From assembly GCA_002118135.1 (NCBI GenBank), contig BDIU01000260.1, positions 1 to 58,752 on the forward strand: a DNA stretch of 58,752 nt, read 5' to 3'. This DNA comes from Trebouxia sp. TZW2008 (Eukaryota; Chlorophyta; Trebouxiophyceae; Trebouxiales; Trebouxiaceae). The notes beneath the pieces are model-generated. The model saw only the letters and a program-made list of their open reading frames with translations, made no database searches and was not told where the DNA came from. Both the position numbers and the translations under genes were made by a program. How positions within the stretch are numbered: position 1 is the stretch's first letter; each line of letters begins with the position of its first letter. This document shows, in pieces, positions 10,146 through 19,900 of this stretch.

Positions 10146-12247
10146 TCAAAGCTGATACCACAAGCGCATCATGTGTGCAGGCTCATCTGGATCTGCTATG
10201 TCGCAGCTGCGATGATAACCCTCAGCAGGACGCACATCTTCTTCAGAGTCACTAAAGTACTGATACACAGTAAACACAGAGCTGTTACCATGGCTCCTGA
10301 GAGCAGCAGTCCTCCCAAAGTGGCTTAACTCACTGATAACCTGATAGTCTGTCAGGCCAAACAGCCAGTTAACAATAGCACCTGAGTGTAGGTTGTACTC
10401 CAAGAAATAGCTGACAGCTTCATGACTACCCTGTATTAGCTTTTCTGGATATTGCTGCAAGGCCCATGACTTCAAGAAGGCGTTGTCACTGATCAGCAGC
10501 CATTTAACTGAGCGTGGCGGCGAGCTGGTGTCAGTTTCATTGTCTAGCATGCCTGCAGCTTGAATGGATGCTTCCAGCTCTTGTGCACAGTTGATCCAGG
10601 GAGCTGCCATGGCTTCCCAGTCATATGTCACTTCATCACCAGCCAGCAGCACTCTGTCGCCCAACCTATTAGGCACAACACAGACATCAATATAGGGACT
10701 AGGTATGAATGTTGACACTGTGTAGGGTGCATGCAGCAAGCAGCAGAAGATGCCTGACCCAGCATAGTGTGCCATCATGAGGCACAGTTGTGGTCAGTCC
10801 TATGGTGATTCATGAGCATTCATGTACTCAAGCATATAGCATCTGTGCAAGCAGTCGCAGGTCTGATGAGACAGCTTAACAGATCATTGGATAGCTGCTT
10901 GTCAGCCGCACTGCAATCAATTTGCTGCAAATGTTCAGTCTATCATCAAGCTGCACAGCAAGCAAAAGTGTTCTTGTGTTTGGCAGCAGCTGGATGCCTC
11001 TTGCGGTGCATGTGGGCTGCATCATCAGTCAGTGTGATGCACTGCAGTCGAGTGAGCGCCAGTATACACACTGTGACAGCATGTGAAGGTCTTTGCACTG
11101 CCATCAAGTGCAAGTTTATGCACTAGCAACATCATGTCAAAACTGTTTGCCGTGTTGGAGCACATGCACTTGCAAGGAACCAATCAGGCTGCTTTATCAC
11201 AGTTCAGGAATGCATACCTGATTTGAATGCCAATGACCATCTCTGTCGCCAGCGTATCCATGACGTCAGTAGGAAGCTGCTCATGAAGCAGGCTAGATGG
11301 TTGGAAAAGGAAGTTTGACAGGCACCCAAAAGCGTTGTCAGCCCTCAGCCCTAGGGAGTTCAAGTGGGCTCCATACATGCTGCGGTCAAACAGCCAGCTG
11401 AGTAATCCATTCTGGGCATGGATGTGCACAACCTCAGCGTCCCCAAATATCTGATGGAAGTCTATCCTGAGTCCCCATTCCCATTTGCTGAAGGTGCAAG
11501 GCAGCTGGAAAGCAAGTCCATCTCGCTCATATGCGCAGCGGACTCTGCTCAAGCTGTCGAAGTGGGCCGGTCTGTGTTGCCAATCAATGTGGGGGGAGCA
11601 GTAGATCTCACTGAATGGCGCCTGCAGCATGCCTGAACATTAGTCCTTTGTTGCTCAGCACAGCATGAAACAACATAACATGTAGTGCATATTGCTCTAA
11701 GGAAACAGCTAAAGGGTGCAAGCCTAGGCGGCATCTGCAGCACTTGTCCGTCACAGTGATATGAATCATGCTAGCTTTTGTACCCGATCTTCAGTGTCGC
11801 CAGCAAGGATGAAAGCTCTGTTCGTCATGATTGCCAGTGCAAGGCCGCTAACGTCTGCAGCTATCCGATCGGCCATACCAGTGTCGCCTTCCACAATCAA
11901 ATACCTCGGTGCCTGACGCCCTGCAAGAGCACATGCTGAGTGCTGTGCTGCTGAAACAATTTGGCAAACAGCTCGACGCGTATGCAGCTCATAGCATTCT
12001 TGCCTGCAACAATATTTGCGTGCAGAGCTATGTACTCTTCCTGCCACCCGCCGCAAGACTCGGGCTCCAATACAGACGTCTGGCAGTGGCCTGTGGGACC
12101 GAAGTCCAGGGTCTGCGTAGGCTGCGCAGCACTGGACTGCGACACGATTGCTGCAGGCAACAGCGTGATCAGAAGGCTGCAGAGCGCCCGTGTCGCACCG
12201 AAGGTGCCATGCTTCCGCCAAGCGTCTCGATTGACCTGTGCATTCAT
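10146..12247 (-). CDS. GT37-like (xyloglucan-fucosyltransferase-type) glycosyltransferase
   Basis: Exons 12247-11978, 11912-11784, 11621-11218 and 10665-10146 join in phase into 440 codons plus stop. An N-terminal hydrophobic stretch (LCSLLITLLPAAIV, about residues 23-36) suggests a Golgi type II anchor. RYLIVEGDTGMADRI with TNRAF sits where plant fucosyltransferases have the donor-side GxGNR loop. IGIQIR at the end of exon 3 matches the GDP-sugar-binding motif of fucosyltransferases, and ISELSHFGRTAALRS matches the S-x-FG-x-x-A motif of family GT37. The likely role is transfer of fucose or a related sugar to a cell-wall or glycoprotein acceptor. The family call rests on motifs only, and the substrate is unknown. 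The start is set at the first ATG in frame; a TTG lies 15 bases upstream. It diverges from the metallo-hydrolase gene across 191 bases. Confidence 0.7.
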
Positions 12248-12438
12248 TTGCACGAAATGCAAACTTGCGGCTGATGTTGTGATTCTGCGACAAGCCTGCC
12301 TAACAGCAACTCACAGCCCTCGGAAAGTCCGAGCTTGACACATCAACTTCGCTGACCATTGACATGACTCAAGCTGTAACGCTCGCCCTCATCACCGTTT
12401 GATCGAGTTTGCAGCGAAGTCCAAGGTTGTCTGCAGGC
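12248..12438. promoter_or_regulatory. Divergent promoter region
   Basis: 191 bases lie between the ATG of the minus-strand glycosyltransferase (12247) and the ATG of the plus-strand hydrolase (12439). Both promoters must lie here or overlap the genes. I see no clear TATA box. Confidence 0.5.
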
Positions 12439-13449
12439 ATGGCGAGACTGATGTACGTTTCGGCCTGTGGGGTCCTCTTGGCAGGCTTGTACGCCTCCCT
12501 GAACAGACAACCAGCGTCGGCATTGCCAGCATTTCAACAAATTCGTGTCAGACTTCATCGGCTCAACTACGAGTTGAAGCTTCCGCTGCTTGTCCCGCTG
12601 CCAGTGGCGACATGGCTGATCGACGTCGGGCAGCGGTCTTGGGTTCTGGTCGATGCCGGTATCAACATGCCAAAGAATCAGCAAGCAGTCATTGAGGGCG
12701 TGCGCAAAACGCTAGGTCCTGACAGTCTCAAACTCATACTAGGTGAGCGATTGTGGGAAGACACCAGCATCTCGGACATGTCCCTCTACGGGTCTGAACG
12801 TGCGCTGTCTACAGCTGCAACGCGTCAGCTGTCCATGCCAGTTGTGATGCCTGCAGTGACTCATGGTCACCTTGATCACACTGGAAGCTTAGGTCAGCTG
12901 CTTGACACATATCCCAGCACCAAAGTTGCGTACCATGAGAAGGAAGCAGTGTACATGTCTGGTGGAGGCAGCTACAGGAACTTACAGGGTGATCATAAAT
13001 TGCATGAAATCCTGAAGTATATCATTCCCCACTTGAATTCATCACTCGTGCCAAAGGATCGAGAAATCATCCTCACAGGTCAATCAGGGGATGTGTCTGA
13101 CTTTGTGAAGCCCTCAAATTGGCTTTCAAAAAATGTCTTGGAGTATTATCTTGTCCCTGGACACACTCCTGGGCAACTAGCCATACTACACAAGCCCTCA
13201 GGCTCATTATTGACAGCTGAAACTTGTATGAATGCACCATCAACTTGGCCTTGGTCACAGTCAGGACCAAATGAAGTCAGCATGCCACTCAAGTTCGGTA
13301 CGTACAGCTGGCAGCTTGCCAAGGAGTCTTTGCAGAACATAGCGAACCTTTCTGGAGTGCAAACATACTTTCCATCCCATGACACAGGGACAGGCCTTAG
13401 CAGCAAGGTGTTCAAAGAGCAGGCACTGCAGGCTATTTCAAAGTCTTGA
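12439..13449 (+). CDS. Metallo-beta-lactamase-fold hydrolase, single exon
   Basis: A single open frame of 336 codons, the only long intronless gene of the window. Metal ligands are visible: THGHLDH gives His142, His144, Asp146 and His147; VPGHTPG gives His242; FPSHDTG gives His314. The position before beta-strand 11 that usually carries the bridging Asp reads LLTAETC, so a Glu or another residue may take that role. An N-terminal hydrophobic segment (LMYVSACGVLLAGLYASL) suggests a membrane anchor or secretion signal. The fold includes glyoxalase II, lactonases and other hydrolases, and the substrate cannot be told. The frame is open for 10 codons upstream, but the first ATG is at 12439. Confidence 0.85.
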   Translation: MARLMYVSACGVLLAGLYASLNRQPASALPAFQQIRVRLHRLNYELKLPLLVPLPVATWLIDVGQRSWVLVDAGINMPKNQQAVIEGVRKTLGPDSLKLILGERLWEDTSISDMSLYGSERALSTAATRQLSMPVVMPAVTHGHLDHTGSLGQLLDTYPSTKVAYHEKEAVYMSGGGSYRNLQGDHKLHEILKYIIPHLNSSLVPKDREIILTGQSGDVSDFVKPSNWLSKNVLEYYLVPGHTPGQLAILHKPSGSLLTAETCMNAPSTWPWSQSGPNEVSMPLKFGTYSWQLAKESLQNIANLSGVQTYFPSHDTGTGLSSKVFKEQALQAISKS

Positions 13450-14621
13450 ATTTGGCGACAGCTGCTGCAGCATGCGAAATGCCTCTGATTGTCAGGTTGG
13501 CTGCAATACCACTTCAGCCAAAGTGAATTTTACTTGAAGTGCAGTGGCCACCATGGTTGAGGCATGCAGATTTCAGGATCAATTTTTCCAATGCAGTCTA
13601 GTATGTGTGTTCAAACCCCATATGTGCGGATCTGGAATATACATCCTCCAGCTGCATTGATTAGGAATTGGCTGATTATTTCTTCTGGAGAGTTGCTTAT
13701 TTGGTACTGATGTGCTGGATCTGTGCTGATCACTTTGTACTGGTGTACTGGATGTACTGATCACCAGCACAAGTGATCATCCTGCAAATGTGTTGTCTGA
13801 ACCTCTGCACATCAGGTAGCAGTGAACCAGACAGTGGATGCCTGTAATGAGTCTACAATCTGCTCAGACAGATCAAACAGAATTTCAGCACTGTTCTGAC
13901 AATGTGCTAACAGCGTTGCTGACTCTGCCTGTCTCTTGTCCAAGGTGACATGGCTCTGAGTTGGTCACGTGCCTTTGCTGCCTGAGAAGCACGAGCAACA
14001 GTTGTTGTTGGTGAGCCGCCAACCCTTTGGTCAGGCAGACAAAGCGCAGATCATACGGCATGGAGCTATAGCTAGCACTCAGAAAAGAAAAGTCTACGCC
14101 ATTTAGGCGTCATAACGGGAGCCTCTGTCTAAAGAGGCAGCCCGGGAGTGCTGCTGAGAAAGCACTCAATATCAGGAGCAGGTGTGTGCTCATGTAACTC
14201 ACTATCAAGCAAAACACTGAGCGACTCATTTCCAAGATTGCTTGTCTTACAGAATTGCTATGTATTGGGGTCAGCCAGACTGCAGACCACTGTCTTGTGC
14301 TGCTGTCAATAGCATGGTTACTTAGTTTGGTCATCTGAACAACATCATGGCTACAGGCAGCACAGAATTTTACAGTCATGCACATCAGATCCTGACATAG
14401 AATGAGCATTGCTGAAGTAAGTCCTCACCAAACACAGCACACAACAAAGAGGCTGAAACACATCAAACAGAGCGTAGCATACTTAAACAAGATGCAGATG
14501 CTCAAGCAAGACCTGAAGACTCGATCACTTTGATGAGACAAACCGTCACTGGCAAGACATAACATGAAAAGCAGGCCTGCTTGCACATAGCTGATAAGCT
14601 TTGAACTAATTTGTCACCAAC
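13450..14621. other. 3' regions between convergent genes, no further gene seen
   Basis: About 1.2 kb between the convergent stops of the hydrolase (13449) and the SR gene (14622). There are short ORFs only. Local duplications of 'gtactgatgtgctggatctg' type occur at 13700-13760. It should contain both 3' UTRs. Confidence 0.4.
13843..13847 (+). terminator. Candidate polyadenylation signal TGTAA of the hydrolase gene
   Basis: TGTAA, the usual green-algal polyadenylation word, lies about 390 bases after the stop codon at 13449. The word is short and can occur by chance. Confidence 0.35.
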
Positions 14622-16603
14622 TCAATCACTGCGGGCAGGACTCTTGCTGGCGCTTCTGGACTTACTGCGTGGTGACGCACTCCGGCTAGCACTCCTGCTG
14701 GCAGACCTGCAGCAGCACAGAGAGCATTTCAGTCACTTCAAGCCAAATTGACGTGAACGCAGGCACAACAAGAGGTCTAAGTGGCCGTGTGACTCTGGAG
14801 GTCTGAACACTGACAGGTATGCAATCATATGAGTGTCAGGCAGCTATTAGCAGAACTGCGCACAACATGTGTACCAGTGCCAGCTTGCATGCTAGATCGG
14901 ACATTTGTCGGTAAGTGAGCACTGGATGTGTTTGTACCTTGCGGGGCTCCTTCCTCTGCTCCTGCTGCGTGACCTGCTCAAAGATCTGGAGGGACTCCTG
15001 GACATTGACCTGCATAGCAGCATGCCTCAGCCAATAAATACATAAACTGCAAGCGCTGACCATGCGTCGGTGTCAAAGGCATGTTATCAAGACACCTTGC
15101 AGAGAGGTCGCGACCACAGACTGCCGCACAGCATGTCAATCATGCTCAGTCTGCAGTCAATGTTGCACATCCTTGTTGCAATTTGGCAGCAGCAGCAGCA
15201 ACACCACCACTTGTTGGGGCTTGATGAACATGACATGCTTGGCAAAGCGGACTGATTTCGAAAGCTCATGCACAGGAAGCTGCGCTCAGATGTCATGTGG
15301 GGTATGATTGCGCAGAATGCCCACCTGCCGCGTGGAGAGCGACTGCGGCTGCGGCCACCCCTGTCATCTGACTCATCAATGACCCTGACGAAGGCTCTGT
15401 CAAAGGGATTCTTGAACTCTGTGTCATCAAGCTTTCGGATAGCTCTCTCAAGGTCGTCCCTTGTGTCAAACTCTACCACTCCCAGGACACCCCCACGCTC
15501 TCTGTAGACATTGGTGTAGGCAGGCTTGACAACAGACCTGAAGTGGTCCTGTAGCAACACTAAGCTTTTGAGTATTGACCAAAGCACAATAGATTTGAGC
15601 ATTCATGGTTTGGCTGCAACACATCAATTGTGCAGATTTTGCCTGCTGAGTGCTGACAAAGCTGTCTCTGCAAATCTGAAGTGGCTGAAGTGCCGACATC
15701 AAGTCAAGATGAAATGCTGACCTTCAAATCCTGCCAGGAGGCGCTGATAGGGAGACCCTTGATGAGCACACGGAAGCCTGTGCCTCTGCCTCTGAAGGTG
15801 GGAGGGGCTGGGGGTGGGCCCCTGTCCCTGGCACCTCTGGACATCTCCACTCGCAAGCGGTTTCCAAAGAAGTCATAGCCATCACGCCCTCTTGCAGCAT
15901 CCTGAGCGTCTCTGCAGGCAGCACAATTGAAGACCATCAGACCCTGTCACAATATGTTTCAGAAATAATACAGGGAGGTCTGCAGCAGAGTTGAAGGTAT
16001 TCTACTATTCAAAGGACAAGGTCTTGTGAGGGTGTTCCACTTATTAGCCTGCAACTTGTTCAGAGGCTGTACAGCCTACAGATGGAGCGTGCCATCACCT
16101 TGGCAGCCTGAAGTGTGCTTGCGAGCTAGCCACAATGCCCACAGCGACCGTGCCAAGAATGCAGTGAAATAATCCAGCCACGCAGTCCAGCAAAAATGCT
16201 CCACTTTTGCTTCAGCTGGTCACAGATCCACAGAGATCCAAACACAGCTCCTAACCCTCCGGTTGCAACCAAAAGAGAGTCCAATGCTCCGAAGTCACCA
16301 TGCAAGTCCACTTGTTGTTCTACCTTGGGTCCTCGAACTCGACAAAGGAGAAAGCCGGAGGCCTTGGAGGTGTCTTCAGGTCTATATGCCGAATGCGCCC
16401 ATACTGTAGAACAGAGCAGACTCAGCGAGTTAGCGTCTTCAATCCACCGCAGCAGGCATGGCATTTTGCAAACAGTTCCGTTCGGGAACAAATGGTACTG
16501 ATCTAAGCACAACATTCACCTTTAGGAAAAGATCTTCGACTTCTCGTTCACGCACATCTCCCGGCAAATTGCCAACAAAGATAACGCAGCCTCTGGACGC
16601 CAT
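14622..16603 (-). CDS. SR splicing factor of the SRSF1/SR34 type
   Basis: Six exons (16603-16520, 16403-16324, 15911-15722, 15548-15325, 15009-14938, 14706-14622) join into 244 codons plus stop. RRM1 has RNP2 VIFVGNLP and RNP1 AFSFVEFE. A short Gly/Pro/Arg linker ([16 protein letters not shown]) follows. The pseudo-RRM2 carries SWQDLKD, the hallmark heptapeptide of SRSF1-like proteins. An RS domain spread over the last three exons has repeated RS/SR dipeptides. In the nucleus such proteins bind exonic enhancers and recruit U1 and U2AF through the phosphorylated RS domain. An alternative ATG four codons upstream (16615) is in frame. Its RS tail of about 55 residues is shorter than in land plants. 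SR genes are usually autoregulated by alternative splicing, and the 300-base intron before the RS exons would be the place to look. Confidence 0.95.
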
Positions 16604-16913
16604 TGACTCCCTCATGTTTGCGGTATGTTTATGTCAGGCAGGTAGTACAAAGCAAAGCCGACGCTCCGGCTCCAAAGTTTAAATGCCATTTTCGCTCAGA
16701 CGAAAATTAAAATGGTGCCGTGAGTTGTCTGTTCATTGAAGTGTTCAATGCATCCTGCTCTTCAATAGGCCTTGAACGGGTCGCGTTGCGCTGCACTGTC
16801 ACTTAACACAGGCGGCGTCAGTTCTGCATAAGGCCGATGCTTCAGTTGAGCAGGAGCTGTAAACGCTGTGATGGGCGGGTCTGATTGCGCGACAACTTTA
16901 CTGATCAGACGGC

Positions 16914-19900
16914 ATGCCGGACTTCTCTGAACGTGTCAGCGGATTCTTGACGATCATCTCGGAAGTCTTCAGCCAGGTATGGACAAGCTGGGTGTTCAAC
17001 ATCGATCGCATGCGCATTGAAGACTGTGACGTGCCGCAGAGGTTTAGACTAAGAACTCTTCCGGATGTAGACAGCATCGGCGGGCCGGCTGAGGGATTGA
17101 CCTTCATTGTGACTGGACCAACCAGGTGACTTTCCCGTCCTCCTAAAAATCCAGTTTGCACCACTCAAATGGTCAGCAGGCTTGCCTGACGCCACGTAAC
17201 AATGCAGTATGTGCTACAGTGCGTCTGTTGGGCATGCAGTGGCATTGGCAAAGAGACAGCAGCTGCACTTCTCAGACGCCGAGCCCATGGTGAGTCCTGA
17301 TGGAACATAGTCAAATGCTCTTCAACGCAATGCAACTTATCTGGTCAGTGTTGCTCATACTGCTGCCTGGGTGTGCAGTGGTGTTGGCATGCAGAGACCA
17401 GAAGCGTGGGGTTCAGCTTAAGCTAAATTTGGAGGAAAATGCAAGGCAGCATGGTAATGACAAGCCTGAAGCTGAGGTCATGCTGCTGGATGTGTCTTCA
17501 TTGCAGTCTGTCAGGAGCTTTGCTCGGAGCTGGAATCAGAGGCCTTTGCATTGCCTTGTCAACAATGCTGGCATCTTTGACATTGGGGGAGGTAAGAAGA
17601 TCACCCTGTATGTGAGTGCATCTGCGTCTGCTCGCCAAATCGTGAGAGAATTTGATGTCGTATATGTTGTCATGCACGTCGCTTCTGCCTGATAGCAATC
17701 AAAAGCATGCAACTTGTCTGGCAGATTTCTGCTGTGTCAAACAATTTGCTGACAAGGGATTACCCAGGTGTGTCTGCATGTTGTCCAGTTTCCAGTTTGA
17801 GATGCACCTTGAGCATTTTTTCCTTATGCTGTGTGCTGTGAGTGCATGTGCATGACCTTGCAGGTCAAGGCTATACCATGAGCACAGATGGATTAGAGCT
17901 GCATATGGCCACCAACTACTTAGGCCCCTTTCTGTTGACCATGCTGCTTCTGCCTGCATTGCGCCGCTCAGGCACCCAGGTGAGGCTTGCACATGTTCAT
18001 TTCATCTTCTGATGATAACACCTGCCATTTGTCAGCAGCAAATGCGCATAGTCTGCTCCTGTGTCAATATGCCTGCCAATTGACAGCAGCATATGCGCAC
18101 TGCCTACTCTTCTGTTGATATCACAGAAGAGCCACTCGTCAGCAGCCCATGCGCATTGTATGGACATCCTCCTGGCACTGCTGTGCAGTTCTGAGATGAG
18201 CAGAGTAATGACAAGTCTGCAAGGCGTACAATGCTTCATTTTGCTTCACTCACATGCCCTGATTGATTTGGTTCATAACAACAATGCAAGTCACCACTTC
18301 CCATGGCATGCATGTTTTGTCTCAATGTGGAGCATGAGATTTGTCACGAGCTTGACATGGACGCAGGAGCGGCCGACTCGCGCGGTCAACCTGGCATCGA
18401 AAATGCCAGAGACGTTGACACTGAATATGCATGCGCTGTCCACAAATCACTGAACGTAAGATTGCACATAAAGTTGCTATCATCGCAGGAGCGGCCAGCT
18501 AGTGTGGTCAATGTGGCCTCCAAAATGTCAGAGGCATTGACGCTGAATATGCATGCGCTGTCCACATGTCACTGAACATAAGATTGAATACGAACTTGCT
18601 ATCATCGCAGGAGCGGCCAGCTCGTGTGGTCAATGTGGCCTCCAAAATGTCAGAGGCATTGACGCTGAATATGCATGGGCTGTCCGCATGTCACTGAACA
18701 TAAGATTGAATACAAACTTGCTATCATCGCAGGAGCGGCCAGCTCGTGTGGTCAATGTGGCCTCCAAAAGGTCAGAGACATTGACGCTGAATATGCATGC
18801 GCTGTCCACATGTCATTGAACATAAGATTGAATACGAACTTGCTATCATCGCAGGAGCGGCCAGCTCGTGTGGTCAATGTAGCCTCCAAAAGGTCAGAGA
18901 CATTGACGCTGAATATGCATGCGCTGTCCACATGTCACTGAACATAAGATTCAATACGAAGTTGCTATCATCGCAGGAGCGGCCAGCTCGTGTGGTCAAT
19001 GTGGCCTCCAAAATGTCAGAGACGTGTACCCTGAACATGCAAGATCCTTTGCTGAGCAGGCCCAAAGCTTGGAACAGCGTCTACGCCTACAGCCACAGCA
19101 AACTGTGTCAGGTACCGTACGTTCTCGAACTGATGCGCATAAATAATTAATCTGCCCTGCACGATCAGCTCGAGTAATTATTTTGCCCCTGCGCAAAGTG
19201 CCCTGCGCAAAGCAATTTAATAATTGTTTTGGCTCAAAAGTGCCCAAAAAGCTTAAATTTCACGACTGTTGGCCAATTTTGGCCATTGTTGGCCAAATGC
19301 GCGATGCCTCATATCCCCTCAAGGCCCTGCGCAAAAGGGGTGCGCGAAGCCCTAAAACAATCCAAAATTTTGGGGGGCGCGATCAATTTGAGGACGTACG
19401 GTATGTAGTTGCCTCAATTATCACAATCATTCACAAAATGTTCTAGCAGGTTTTGCTAGGTGTGCATGGCACAATCACTGACAACATGTTCTAGCATGTT
19501 TTGCTACGTGTGTGTGGCACAAGTTGTGTGTGGCACAGGCACGCTCGTTTTGAGAGTCACAAAAAGGACATGTGATGTTCAAATGCTGGAAGCCAGATAG
19601 AACAATGTCATCCCAGATCTTTCTATTGTTGTCTTGCTCATCCTTGCAAGCACACAGGCTCATGCTTTGACTGCCAGAAAGGAGCCAGGTCTTGTGTCCC
19701 GTCTGATTTGCAGATTTGCCTTGCCTGATGTGCTCTTGCCCAAAAGACCAAATGCAAATGCCGATTGGCTGCTTTCCGGCTTCCGGTGCTGCTCAATCAC
19801 TTAATCAGTGTTGCTGCTATCAAGTTGTGATTGAGTCGGCGACTTGGGCAACATCCCTTGAGGCAGGAAGTGTGCAGCAGGCCATAACAGATGCTTGACA

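Noticed and set aside
12409..12438. Ten extra N-terminal codons of the metallo-hydrolase
   Set aside because: They begin with TTG; the first ATG in frame is at 12439.
18363..19022. Regular 122-bp repeats resembling a CRISPR-like array
   Set aside because: There are no unique spacers. The whole unit repeats, matches the adjacent exon and lies in a eukaryotic intron.
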